Below, piece after piece: positions 8,727 to 17,092 of a stretch of DNA of 64,000 nucleotides (positions within the stretch are counted from its first letter, which is position 1; each line of letters opens with the position of its first letter). Under the pieces are notes generated by a model. The model saw only the letters and a program-made list of their open reading frames with translations. It was not told the origin of the DNA and ran no database searches. The DNA comes from Geminicoccaceae bacterium (GTDB taxonomy: Bacteria > Pseudomonadota > Alphaproteobacteria > Geminicoccales > Geminicoccaceae): positions 42,606 through 106,605 of the forward strand of contig JACKIN010000014.1 of NCBI GenBank assembly GCA_020638495.1, written 5' to 3'. Both the position numbers and the translations under genes were made by a program.

Positions 8727-8752
8727 CGCCCGGCGGCTTGCCGGGCGTTTTT
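8727..8752 (+). terminator. Rho-independent terminator upstream of the aldolase gene
   Basis: CGCCCGGC (8727-8734) pairs with GCCGGGCG (8740-8747) around a 5-nt loop, followed by TTTTT at 8748-8752. It points toward the aldolase start at 8785. It would end a short upstream transcript or act as an attenuator for the aldolase gene. Confidence 0.75.
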
Positions 8753-8784
8753 GCGCCATGGCACCACATGACCTGGGGAACGCG

Positions 8785-9777
8785 ATGCCGAGGACGCGGC
8801 TCGAGAAGAAACTGGCTCGAATCCGGAAGGACCCCTCGGGTGCGAAGGATTTTCTCATCTGTGACGCCAAGGACGGCGACATGGGTGGCGGCATTCCGAT
8901 GCCGGGCGTGGCGCGGGATGCGAAGGGCAGGTCGACGGGGCGATTCAAGTCGCGCTTCGATCATCTGGCGCAGGTGGAGGCGCTGGTCGAGCAGGATATT
9001 CTCGACATGGTGCTGCTCTCGGTCGGCAATCTCGACCATCTGAAGCGCAGGGGCGTGTTCGAGAAGAGCCGGGTCGGCACCGCTATCCGGGCCAACGACA
9101 CGACCGACATCTGGGGTGCCCGGCACAGCCGCTACAAGCAGCAGCCGTCGCTGCCGCATCGGACGGCTTCGGTGGCGCATGCCAAAGCACTCTGCGATCT
9201 CGGCCTCTACTCGATCACCTTTATGAACGACGCGGCGATCGACGCCGCCGCGGGTGCGGAGTACCGGGCTTTCCGGCACGAGTGCGAGGAGCACGGCTTC
9301 AAGCACTTCCTCGAGGTCTTCAACCCGAATGTCGGCATGGACAAGGCGACGGCGGTCGAGATCGGCGAGTTCGTCAACGACAACATCGTCCGCGTCTTCG
9401 CGGCGGTGCCCGACGCCCAGCGGCCCGAGTTCCTGAAGATCGTCTACAACGGGCCGAAGGCGCTCGAGGAGCTGGTCAATTACGACCCGACCCTGATCGT
9501 CGGCATTCTCGGCGGCGGGGCGGGGACGACGCGCGACACGTTCGAGCTCCTGAAGGCCTCGCAGAAGGGCGGGGCGCGGGTCGTGCTCTTCGGCCGCAAG
9601 ATCAACCTGGCCGAGCATCCCCTGGCGCTGGTGGCCCTGATGCGCCGGCTGGTCGAGGGCGAGGTCGGCCCCGAGGAGGCGGTGCGCGCCTATCACGGCG
9701 AGCTGGCCAGGGCGAAGATCAAGCCGGTCCGGGCGCTCGAGCAGGACCTCGAGGTCACCGAGGCGGTGCTGAAATAG
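8785..9777 (+). CDS. Class I aldolase-like protein (DeoC/FbaB/LsrF fold)
   Basis: This is a 330-residue TIM-barrel aldolase-like protein. The C-terminal phosphate-binding region, ILGGGAGTTRDTFELLKASQKG followed by GARVVLFGRKI, is characteristic of the FbaB/LsrF group. Lys residues suitable for Schiff-base chemistry lie at FLKIVYNGPKAL. I chose the second ATG because GGGGA sits 6 nt upstream; an ATG at 8758 would add 9 residues. Next to it are a convergent sugar kinase and a sugar ABC importer, so it probably cleaves the phosphorylated product of that kinase. The substrate is not identifiable. The last 23 bp overlap the kinase gene end to end. Confidence 0.75.
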   Translation: MPRTRLEKKLARIRKDPSGAKDFLICDAKDGDMGGGIPMPGVARDAKGRSTGRFKSRFDHLAQVEALVEQDILDMVLLSVGNLDHLKRRGVFEKSRVGTAIRANDTTDIWGARHSRYKQQPSLPHRTASVAHAKALCDLGLYSITFMNDAAIDAAAGAEYRAFRHECEEHGFKHFLEVFNPNVGMDKATAVEIGEFVNDNIVRVFAAVPDAQRPEFLKIVYNGPKALEELVNYDPTLIVGILGGGAGTTRDTFELLKASQKGGARVVLFGRKINLAEHPLALVALMRRLVEGEVGPEEAVRAYHGELARAKIKPVRALEQDLEVTEAVLK

Positions 9778-11326
9778 CCTTCTGCGCCGCCTCGTGCAGG
9801 GCGCGCACGGTCGGGTAGGCCTTGCTGTAGACCTCGCGCACGAGGCGGTCGTAGAGCCCGGCCATCGCCGCGTCCGGCGTGACCTCGCGCTCGGGCGGGC
9901 GCATCGCCTCCAGGCTCGCCTCGAGGGTCGGGTAGAGCCCGGCTCCGAGGCCGGCGAGGAGTGCTGCACCGGCGGCGACACCGTCGGGCAGGTCGACGAC
10001 GCTGAGCGGGCGACCGGCGACGGCGCTCCTGATCGACATGTAGAGGGGGTTGCGGGTCAGCCCGCCGATGATCCGGACCTCGCGCGGCGGGTCGGCAGGC
10101 AGGAGCCGCAGCATGCCTTCGACGCAGAGGCGCGAATCCGCGGCGATGCCCTCGAGCACGGCGCGAAAGAGGCAGCCGTGGGTGACGTCGGTGCTGAGGC
10201 CGAGAAAGGCGCCCCGCGCGTGGCCGTCGATATGCGGCGGGGTGCCGAGGCGGAGCTGCGGCAGGAAGAGGGCGCCGAGGCTGCCGGGCGGGGCGGCGGC
10301 GGCCTCGGCGACGAGGGTGGCGTAGTCGGCACCCTCGGCCCCCGCCCCGGCACCCAGCGTGCGGCGGAACCACTCGATCGCGCCGCCGGCGGTGAAGACC
10401 CCGCCGATGACATAGTAGACGGGCTCGTCGACCCACATCAGACCCTGGGCATAGCCGACCCGGCCGAGGGCGGGGTCCTTTCCCGGTGTGTCGCGGCCCA
10501 TCAGGATCGCCTCGGTGGTGCCGGTCGAGAGCAGCATGACGCCGGGCCGCATGGCGTCGGCGGCGACCGAGCCGACCATGTGGTCGTGGCCGCCGGCCGC
10601 CACGACGCAATGGCGGGGCAGGCCGGTGGCGCGGGCCGCTTCCGCCTGCACCTTGCCGACCCTTTGGCCGCTGCGCACCAGGGGCGCCATCAGGGATGCG
10701 TCGACGCCGACCGCCTCCAGCACCTCCGTCGACCATCGCTGCGTGCCGAGATCGAGGGCGAAGGTGCGGCTGGCGAGGCTGTAGTCGGTCGCCATCTCGC
10801 CCGAGAGGCGCCAGGCGAGATAGTCGGCGGCGTTCAGCCACTGGACCGTGCGGGCGAAGCTGTCCGGGCGGTGGTGCTTGTGCCAGAGGAGCTTGCAGAG
10901 GCCGAAGATGGGCTCGGGGGCGAGGCCGGAGATCTCGAAGAGGCGATCCGGGCCGACGCGCTCCTCGATCAGCGCCAGCTCGGCGCGGGCGCGCTTGTCG
11001 AACCAGGCGATGGCGGGGCCGGTGGCTGCGCCGGAGCCGTCGAGCGGCACGCCGGTCTCGGCCATGCTGGCGACGGCGACACCCTGGATGCGGTCGGGGT
11101 CGTCGAGCTGGTTGACGGCCCGGCGAATGGCGCTGGCCGCCACCTCCCAGAGCGTTTCGGCCGCGTACTCGGCCCATTCCGGCCGCGGATGCTCGATTCG
11201 CGTGGGCTCGCTCGCCTCGGCGACGACGCAGCCGGCGAGGTCGATGATGATGGCCTTGGTGTTGGTGGTGCCGGCATCGACGCCGACGAGCAGCGGCCCG
11301 CCCCGGCCCAATTCTGGATTGCTCAA
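9755..11326 (-). CDS. FGGY-family carbohydrate kinase
   Basis: The 523-residue kinase belongs to the xylulokinase/LsrK-type FGGY family. The N-terminal phosphate-binding loop is GVDAGTTNTKAIIID, and the second domain carries GGHDHMVGS and LLSTGTTEAI. The FGGY proteins phosphorylate a sugar or polyol after import. I take the TTG at 11326 as start because GGGGGAAC lies just before it. The neighbouring ABC importer and aldolase suggest import, phosphorylation and cleavage of one sugar. Rhamnulokinase, xylulokinase or AI-2 kinase cannot be separated on sequence reading alone. No isomerase, reductase or regulator of the pathway is present. Confidence 0.85.
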   Translation of the reverse strand: MSNPELGRGGPLLVGVDAGTTNTKAIIIDLAGCVVAEASEPTRIEHPRPEWAEYAAETLWEVAASAIRRAVNQLDDPDRIQGVAVASMAETGVPLDGSGAATGPAIAWFDKRARAELALIEERVGPDRLFEISGLAPEPIFGLCKLLWHKHHRPDSFARTVQWLNAADYLAWRLSGEMATDYSLASRTFALDLGTQRWSTEVLEAVGVDASLMAPLVRSGQRVGKVQAEAARATGLPRHCVVAAGGHDHMVGSVAADAMRPGVMLLSTGTTEAILMGRDTPGKDPALGRVGYAQGLMWVDEPVYYVIGGVFTAGGAIEWFRRTLGAGAGAEGADYATLVAEAAAAPPGSLGALFLPQLRLGTPPHIDGHARGAFLGLSTDVTHGCLFRAVLEGIAADSRLCVEGMLRLLPADPPREVRIIGGLTRNPLYMSIRSAVAGRPLSVVDLPDGVAAGAALLAGLGAGLYPTLEASLEAMRPPEREVTPDAAMAGLYDRLVREVYSKAYPTVRALHEAAQKAISAPPR

Positions 11327-11484
11327 GTGTTCCCCCGATGCGTGACACGCCGTCGCAAAGGGTAGCGGATGGCCACGGGCTTGCCCACCATACAGGGGGG
11401 CGAGCAGGTGGCCAGGGTGTCGTTTCCGGGCCGCCGGCCCGCCCGACTGGCGAACAGATTCAAGCGACCGGGAAAGGCAAGGCC

Positions 11485-11964
11485 ATGAGCAAGAACACGA
11501 AGGCGCTCGAGAACCTCCAGCAGGCGCTCTCGATGGAGTTGACCGCGGTGCATCAGTACCTCATGCACGCGCATGTGCTGGACGATTGGGGCCTCGACCG
11601 GCTGGCGGCGAAGATGCGCGAGGAGATGCAGGAGGAGCTCGGCCATGCCGGGGCCTTCATCGACCGGATCCTGTTCCTCAAGGGCGACCCCAGGATCGAG
11701 GCGGGCAAGACGCCGCGCCGTGCCACGTCGCTCGAGGAGATGTTCAAGGCCGACCTCGCCGAGGAGCAGGGTGCTATCGCCTTCTACACCGAGGCGGCCG
11801 ACGCGGCGGCCGAGGAGAGCGATATCGGCACACGCACGCTCTTCGAGCAGACCCTGCTCGACGAGGAGGGCCATTCGGCCTGGCTCGAGCTGCAGCTCGA
11901 CCTGCTCGAGCGGATGGGCCAGGGCGCCTATATCGCCAAGCACATGTCGGCACCCGGCGATTGA
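11485..11964 (+). CDS. bfr: Bacterioferritin-type protein lacking the heme-ligand methionine
   Basis: The 159-residue four-helix ferritin aligns without gaps to E. coli Bfr over the catalytic region. All di-iron ferroxidase ligands are present at the same numbers: E18, E51, H54, E94, E127 and H130, plus Y25. Position 52, the Met that binds heme between subunits in Bfr, is Leu (EELGHA). The protein should oxidise and store iron, but probably forms heme-free shells or mixes with another Bfr subunit. The start ATG is preceded by AAGGCAAGG. No bacterioferritin-associated ferredoxin gene is near. It diverges from the kinase gene (158 bp between). Confidence 0.92.
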   Translation: MSKNTKALENLQQALSMELTAVHQYLMHAHVLDDWGLDRLAAKMREEMQEELGHAGAFIDRILFLKGDPRIEAGKTPRRATSLEEMFKADLAEEQGAIAFYTEAADAAAEESDIGTRTLFEQTLLDEEGHSAWLELQLDLLERMGQGAYIAKHMSAPGD

Positions 11965-12003
11965 CCTCGTCGCCGGCCCCGGTGCCGCTGGCGGCATCGG
12001 GGC

Positions 12004-13011
12004 TCAGGTGCTGCGGCGACGGCGCATGGCCCGGCGGATCAGGATCGGCAGGGCGATCGAGCCGATCAGGAGGCAGCCCAGCAGCACGTTGATGACGATG
12101 CCCGGGACGTTGAGGAGGGTCAGGCCGAAGGTGGCGAAGCCGAGGACCAGCACGGCGAGCACGACGCCCGGGATCGAGCCGATGCCGCCGGAGATGGCCA
12201 CCCCGCCGAGGATCACCATGGTGACCACGTCGAGCTCCCAGCCCAGGGCGATATTGGGCCGGACGACGCCGATGCGGGCGGTGAGCAGCACGCCGGCGAG
12301 GCCGGCCATGAGGCCGGAGACGGTGAAGAGCAAGAAGCGGATGCGATCGACCCGGATGCCGGAGAACCGGGCGGCCACGGGATTGGCGCCGATGGCGAAG
12401 AGCCGGCGCCCGGTGGCGGTCAGATGCAGGACGATGCCGAAGACGACCGCCAAAGCGAGGAAGAGCACGAAGGAGAGCGGGGTCGGCGGGTCGGCCAGGA
12501 AATAGGTCTGCTGCAGGTCGAGGAAGGGCTGCGGGAAGGCGGTGAGCGCCTGATCGCCGAGCGAAACCTGGGCGATGCCGCGATAGAGCGACATCGTGCC
12601 GATGGTGATGACGATCGAATGCACGCCGAAGCGGGTCACCAGCACGCCGTTGCAGAGGCCGCAGAGGAGGCCGATGCCGAGCCCGGTCAGAACCAGGACG
12701 GGGGTCGGCTGGCCGAGCGCTCCCGCCGCACCGACGCCGAGGGCCGCCAGCGCCACGATGGCGGCGACCGAGAGGTCGATCTCGCGGGTCAGGATGAGCA
12801 GCGCCATGGCAAGCGCGATGATCGCCTTCTCGGAAAAATTGTAGGTCGCGTCGGCGAGGTTGTAGATGTCGAGAAACCAGGGGGTCGCCCAGGCATTGAC
12901 GGCGAAGACCAGCGCCAGCAGGACGACGAGGATGCTCTCCCAGCGGAGCAGGAGATCGGCGAGGCGGAAGGGCGGCCGGTCGGCGACGGTGTAGCGCGGG
13001 CTGTCGGGCAA
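12004..13011 (-). CDS. Sugar ABC transporter permease 2 (RbsC/RhaQ-like)
   Basis: The ~335-residue integral membrane protein is of the BPD_transp_2 type, with about 8-10 hydrophobic segments. It contains the typical NFSEKAIIALAMALLILTREIDLSVAAI and FAIGANPVAARFSGI stretches and ends in a basic tail (RRAMRRRRST). It forms the membrane channel with the preceding permease. No ATG is available near the N-terminus. I take TTG at 13011, 5 nt after the stop of the upstream permease gene and preceded by GGGG. It is the last gene of the importer operon. Confidence 0.85.
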   Translation of the reverse strand: MPDSPRYTVADRPPFRLADLLLRWESILVVLLALVFAVNAWATPWFLDIYNLADATYNFSEKAIIALAMALLILTREIDLSVAAIVALAALGVGAAGALGQPTPVLVLTGLGIGLLCGLCNGVLVTRFGVHSIVITIGTMSLYRGIAQVSLGDQALTAFPQPFLDLQQTYFLADPPTPLSFVLFLALAVVFGIVLHLTATGRRLFAIGANPVAARFSGIRVDRIRFLLFTVSGLMAGLAGVLLTARIGVVRPNIALGWELDVVTMVILGGVAISGGIGSIPGVVLAVLVLGFATFGLTLLNVPGIVINVLLGCLLIGSIALPILIRRAMRRRRST

Positions 13012-13016
13012 CGGCT

Positions 13017-14012
13017 TCAGCCCCGTGCGCCGGCCGCGGCCCGGCGCGCCTCGGGCAGGATCAGCTTGTCGGGATGGGCCTCGGCGCGGGCGTTGATGAT
13101 GACGGCGGCGAGGATAGCCGCGCCGGAGATGGCCATCTGCCAGAAGGGCGAGACCTGCATGGTCGGCAGCGCATTGACGATGACGCCGATGAAGAGGGCG
13201 CCGAGCAGGGTGCCGGGGACGGTGCCGACGCCGCCGCCGATCGACACGCCGCCGATGACGCAAGAGGCGATGATGGTGAGCTCGAAGCCGCTCGCGATCT
13301 CGGAATAGGCGACGCCGTAGCGGGCGACCCAGAGATAGCCCGAGAGCCCGGCGATGCCGCCGGCGATGGCGTAGACCAGGACCTGGTAGCGCTCGAGCAC
13401 GAGGCCGCAATAGCGGGCGGCCGTCGGGTTGCCGCCGACGGCGTAGATGCCGCGGCCGGTGCGCGTGCGGGAAAGGAATAGCTGCATCAGGATGGCGACA
13501 GCAAGCGCGATCCAGAAGACGCTGGAGAGCCCGAGCAGCGCCTTGTGCGGGAAGGCCTGGAAGGTCCGGCCCATCTCGCTGGCATTGACCTGGTCGCCGC
13601 CGCCGATGACGACGATCATGCCCCGGAAGATCGAGAGCGTGCCGAGCGTGACGACGATGGGCGGAATGCCGAGCCCGCCGATCAGGACACCGTTGCCGAG
13701 GCCGAAGCCGAGCCCGATCAGGATCGCCAGGACGATGTAGGCGAGCGCCGGGAGGTCAGGGCCGTGCTGGCCGACGAGGGCCACGAGCATGCCGGTCAGC
13801 GCCAGGTTGGCGGCCATCGAGAGGTCGATGCCGCGGGTCAGGATGACCACCATCTGGCCCAGCGCGAGCATGAAGAGGAGGGCCGTGTCGTCGAGCACGC
13901 CCAAGAGGCTCGTGCCCTCGACGAAGGCCGGGGCGTAGGCGCCGATCGCCGCCACCATGAGGGCGATGACCAGGGCCAGCACCACTTCCCGATGGGCGGC
14001 GAGCCAGCTCAT
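13017..14012 (-). CDS. Sugar ABC transporter permease 1 (RbsC/RhaP-like)
   Basis: The 331-residue multi-spanning permease is paralogous to the next gene. Its family-typical segments include LALGQMVVILTRGIDLSMAANLAL, YAVGGNPTAARYCGL and GGVSIGGGVGTVPGTLLGAL. The ATG overlaps the TGA of the ATPase gene (ATGA), indicating translational coupling. Two separate permease genes plus a double-domain ATPase match the rhamnose (RhaSTPQ) or AI-2 (Lsr) importers rather than single-permease ribose systems. Confidence 0.88.
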   Translation of the reverse strand: MSWLAAHREVVLALVIALMVAAIGAYAPAFVEGTSLLGVLDDTALLFMLALGQMVVILTRGIDLSMAANLALTGMLVALVGQHGPDLPALAYIVLAILIGLGFGLGNGVLIGGLGIPPIVVTLGTLSIFRGMIVVIGGGDQVNASEMGRTFQAFPHKALLGLSSVFWIALAVAILMQLFLSRTRTGRGIYAVGGNPTAARYCGLVLERYQVLVYAIAGGIAGLSGYLWVARYGVAYSEIASGFELTIIASCVIGGVSIGGGVGTVPGTLLGALFIGVIVNALPTMQVSPFWQMAISGAAILAAVIINARAEAHPDKLILPEARRAAAGARG

Positions 14013-15508
14013 GCGGCGCGGTCCGCTGCCACGGCGCCGGTGGCGGCGGCGACGATCGCCTCGGCCGACCAGGCGTCGCGGGCGAAGCGGGCGACGATGC
14101 GGCCCTCGTGCATGACGAGGATGCGGTCGGCGAGGCCCATCACCTCGGGCAGCTCGGAGCTGATCAGCACGACCGCGAGGCCGTCGGCGACCAGCTCGCC
14201 GATGAAGGCGTGGACGGCGGCCTTGGAGCCGATGTCGATGCCCTTGGTCGGCTCGTCGAGGATGATGACGCGGGGTTGCGTGGCGAGCCACTTGGCGATC
14301 ACCACCTTCTGCTGGTTGCCGCCGGAGAGCTCCATCACCGGCTGCTCCCAGCTCGCCGCCTTGACCGCGAGCCGGTCGCCGAGTGCCCGGGTCGCGTCCA
14401 GCTCCGAGCTCGAGGAGAGGAACCAGCCCCGGGCGTGGCGGGCGAGCGAGGCGAGCGTGATGTTGGCGCGGATGCCGAGCGGCAGCACCACACCCTGCTC
14501 CTGGCGATCCTCGGGCACGTAGGAGATGCCAGCGTCGATGGCATCCCCGGGCGCCCTCGGTGCCAGGGGGCGGCCCTCCATGACGATCCGCCCGCGGGTC
14601 GGCTGCGAGAGGCCGAAGACGCACTGCATGGCCTCGGAGCGGCCGGCGCCGACGAGGCCGTAGAGGCCGAGGATCTCGCCCCGGCGGAGCTCGAAGGAGA
14701 TATCGGCGAACTCGGTGGCGTTGCTGAGGCCTTCGACCTCGAGCACCACCTCGCCGATGACGACATCGCGCTTGGGGAAGACCTGGTCGATCGGCCGGCC
14801 GACCATGAGGCGGACGAGCTCGGGCTCGGTCACCTCGGCGGTCAGGCCCTCGCCGACCTTCCGGCCATCGCGCAGGCAGACCCAGCGGTCTGAAACGCGG
14901 AAGATCTCGTCGAACTTGTGGCTGATGAAGAGGATCGCCCTGCCCTCGTCCCGGAGCTGGTCGACGAGGGAGAAGAGCTCGCCGATCTCGTGCCGGGAGA
15001 GCGAGGCGGTGGGCTCGTCCATGATGATCACGGCCGCCTCGTGCGACAGGGCACGGGCGATCTCGACCATGTGCTTTTGCGCCACGGAGAGCCGCTTCAG
15101 CGGGGTCTCGGGGGCGAAATCCGCGTCGATGCGGGCGAGCAGCTCTTTGGTCCGGTCGCGGATGGCCGTCCGGTCGATCAGCCGGCCGCCCGGCATGTGG
15201 CCCATGAAGATGTTCTCCTGGACCGACAGCTCGTCGAACATCACCGTCTCCTGATGGATGGCGGCGATGCCGGCGGCCCAGGCGTCCTTGGGGGTGGCGA
15301 AGCGGCGGTCCCTCCCCTCGACGTTCACGGTGCCGGCATCGGGCGTGTAGATGCCGGTCAGGATCTTGACGATGGTCGACTTGCCGGCGCCGTTCTCGCC
15401 GATCAGCGCCGTGACGGAGCCGCGCTCCAGCGTGAGCGAGACGTCGTCCAGCGCCTGGACGCCAGGGAAGCCCTTGGAGATGTGGCTGAGCGAGAGGACG
15501 GGCGCCAT
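14009..15508 (-). CDS. Sugar ABC transporter ATP-binding protein (RbsA/RhaT-like)
   Basis: The 499-residue protein has two ABC domains. The N-terminal domain carries Walker A GENGAGKST (about residue 37), a signature region RLSVAQKHMVEIARAL and Walker B VIIMDEPTASL. The C-terminal domain has a degenerate Walker A (GLVGAGRSE), a signature LSGGNQQKVVIAKWL and Walker B VIILDEPTKGID. This arrangement is standard for CUT2 sugar importers. It energises the two permeases encoded immediately downstream. Confidence 0.93.
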   Translation of the reverse strand: MAPVLSLSHISKGFPGVQALDDVSLTLERGSVTALIGENGAGKSTIVKILTGIYTPDAGTVNVEGRDRRFATPKDAWAAGIAAIHQETVMFDELSVQENIFMGHMPGGRLIDRTAIRDRTKELLARIDADFAPETPLKRLSVAQKHMVEIARALSHEAAVIIMDEPTASLSRHEIGELFSLVDQLRDEGRAILFISHKFDEIFRVSDRWVCLRDGRKVGEGLTAEVTEPELVRLMVGRPIDQVFPKRDVVIGEVVLEVEGLSNATEFADISFELRRGEILGLYGLVGAGRSEAMQCVFGLSQPTRGRIVMEGRPLAPRAPGDAIDAGISYVPEDRQEQGVVLPLGIRANITLASLARHARGWFLSSSSELDATRALGDRLAVKAASWEQPVMELSGGNQQKVVIAKWLATQPRVIILDEPTKGIDIGSKAAVHAFIGELVADGLAVVLISSELPEVMGLADRILVMHEGRIVARFARDAWSAEAIVAAATGAVAADRAA

Positions 15509-15583
15509 GGGTCTCGACTGCAGTGCCGGGCGAGCGGAGGGGGGCCGGCGGCACGCGAGCGCCGCCGGCCGTTCGATGCAGGC

Positions 15584-16612
15584 TCAGAAGATCTGAGCGT
15601 ATTCCTCGATGTTGGTCTTGTCGAAGACGAAGGGCTCGCCCATCACCGCCTCGCCTTCGGCACCGACGACGGTCTCGCCGATCCGGCCCATGGGCAGGGT
15701 GTCGCCCTCGGCGGTGCCGGCGCCGTCGAGGATGGCCCCCATGATCATGGTCGCCGCATAGCCGTAGTCGACCGGGTTCCAGATGGCGAAGCTGTCGCAG
15801 GCGCCGGCCAGGACCGCGGCCTCCATCTCCGACGGCAGGCCGAGGCCGGTGATGTAGACCTGGCCCACGAGACCCTCGTCCATGATCGCCTTGGCCCCGG
15901 CGCGGATGCCGATCGTGGTCGGCGAGATGACGCCCTTGAGGTTCGGGTGCGCCTTCACCAGGGCCTGCATCTCGCGATAGCTCTTGTCGTCCTGGTCATC
16001 GCCGTAGACGGTCGCGACCAGCGGCATGTTGGCATATTCCGGCTTCGCCCACTCGACCTTCATCGCCTCGATCCAGGCGTTCTGGTTGGTCATGGTGGAG
16101 GCCGCCGAGAGGATCGCCACCTCGCCCTCGTTGTTCAGGGTCTTGGCGATCATCTGCACCTGCTTGGCGCCGATCAGGTCGGTCGAGGAGGCGGAGAGGT
16201 GGACGAGCCGGCCTTCGGGGGCGATCGCCGAATCGAAGGACATGACCTTGATGCCACGCTGCATCGCCTTCTTGCCGACCGGCACCAGGGCGTTCGCGTC
16301 GTTGGCCGAGACGATGATGCCGTCGACCCGCTGGGCGATCAGCGAATCGATCACCGCGATCTGGTCCTCGGCCGTCGGCTTGGTCGAGGCCGTGTAGATC
16401 AGCTCGGTGCCGCCGAGCTCGGCCGCCGCCTCGGCGCCACCACTGGCGCAGGCGTCGAAATAGCTGTTGCCGAGGTTCTTGACGATCATGGCGATGCGCC
16501 GGTCGGCGGCCCTGGCGCGGCGGCCGAAGCCCAGCGGCAGGGTCAGGCCGGCGGCACCCAGGGCCATGGCCCCGGTGAGCTGGCGACGGGTGGGGTGGAG
16601 GATGCGGGTCAT
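15584..16612 (-). CDS. Periplasmic sugar-binding protein of the ABC importer (RhaS/LsrB-like)
   Basis: The 342-residue periplasmic binding protein 4-type receptor is the first gene of the importer operon. The leader (about residues 1-35) contains TRRQLTG, which resembles a Tat signal, and ends near RARAA. The mature part begins IAMIVKNLGNSYFDACASG, the usual PBP fold-type I opening, and contains DSLIAQRVDGIIVSAND. The start ATG at 16612 has AGGGAGAAAAGCC upstream; a start 9 codons further upstream is open but lacks a better site. The ligand is unknown; RhaS-like sugars or AI-2 are the closest guesses. Confidence 0.88.
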   Translation of the reverse strand: MTRILHPTRRQLTGAMALGAAGLTLPLGFGRRARAADRRIAMIVKNLGNSYFDACASGGAEAAAELGGTELIYTASTKPTAEDQIAVIDSLIAQRVDGIIVSANDANALVPVGKKAMQRGIKVMSFDSAIAPEGRLVHLSASSTDLIGAKQVQMIAKTLNNEGEVAILSAASTMTNQNAWIEAMKVEWAKPEYANMPLVATVYGDDQDDKSYREMQALVKAHPNLKGVISPTTIGIRAGAKAIMDEGLVGQVYITGLGLPSEMEAAVLAGACDSFAIWNPVDYGYAATMIMGAILDGAGTAEGDTLPMGRIGETVVGAEGEAVMGEPFVFDKTNIEEYAQIF

Positions 16613-16741
16613 GGCTTTTCTCCCTGTTCGGCTCGACATTCGAGCGATCGCGACCTTGCCCCTCCATAGCCCGTGGCCGGCGCGATGAACAGCCGGCCAA
16701 AGGGAGGCCGGCCACCCGGGTCGGGGCGGCCGGGTGACGCG

Positions 16742-16981
16742 TCAGCCGCGGTCGGTCCGCCAGTAGCCGTTGGCGGCGGCGATCGTCTGGAAGTGAGTGG
16801 CGACGACATGGGAGACGGCGATCAGGTCGCTCGCATCGTGGGCATAGCCACCCCGCAGGGCTTCCCTGACCTCGGCCGACGGCTGGGTCAGCTTGACCGC
16901 CATGCGCGAGAGCTTGACGGCCAGATCGAACCCTTCCTGCGGGGTGGGCGTGACGAGGCTCGGAAGCCATTGCTCGGACAT
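16742..16981 (-). CDS. Hexameric tyrosine-coordinated heme protein (HTHP)
   Basis: The 79-residue protein matches, as I remember it, the HTHP described from Silicibacter pomeroyi nearly end to end: W-L-P-x-L-V-T-x-T-P-Q-E-G-F-D-L-A-V-K-L-S-R, then VVATHFQTIAAAN-YW. The expected heme-ligand Tyr is Y46 (GGYAHDA). HTHP forms a hexamer binding six hemes and has peroxidase/catalase-like activity. The ATG at 16981 has AGGGAGAG upstream; a GTG 7 codons upstream would overlap that site. Its neighbour is the Fe-S repair protein Ric under an NsrR-like regulator, which suggests a role in nitrosative or oxidative stress. Confidence 0.88.
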   Translation of the reverse strand: MSEQWLPSLVTPTPQEGFDLAVKLSRMAVKLTQPSAEVREALRGGYAHDASDLIAVSHVVATHFQTIAAANGYWRTDRG

Positions 16982-17045
16982 GTCGATTCTCTCCCTTGGC
17001 ACGAATGTGGCGCCGACGGACCGATTCCGCCGACGCCTCGATCCC

Positions 17046-17061
17046 TAGAGCCTTTTCAGGC
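17046..17061 (+). repeat. Solo IS630-like terminal sequence
   Basis: TAGAGCCTTTTCAGGC matches the TA plus terminal repeat of the IS630 element at 53115-53130 (13 of the first 16 terminal bases after TA). It lies in the gap between ric and the HTHP gene with no transposase. It may be a remnant or a short non-autonomous copy. Confidence 0.35.
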
Positions 17062-17092
17062 AGCTTTCATGAAGTTTTCTTCCGCGGCCCGC

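Larger units (their letters stand above)
8292..8784. other. Intergenic region with Gly-codon-rich tract and structured leader
   Basis: No gene is supported in 8292-8784. The segment 8446-8525 is a G-rich tract that would encode a Gly-rich tail in the ppk2 frame beyond its stop, but there is no start codon. The segment 8648-8752 holds a long imperfect hairpin and a strong terminator, listed separately, just before the aldolase gene. Confidence 0.5.

Noticed and set aside
8810..8835. GGCTCGAATCC resembling a tRNA T-loop
   Set aside because: It lies inside the aldolase coding sequence with no acceptor stem or anticodon arm around it.
9755..9777. 23-bp convergent overlap of aldolase and kinase genes
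   Set aside because: Real but unremarkable; convergent 3' overlaps are common in compact genomes.
16660..16741. Two GC-rich stem-loops between the HTHP gene and the sugar-binding-protein gene, considered as a terminator
   Set aside because: No T-tract follows on either strand; such hairpins are frequent at this GC content.
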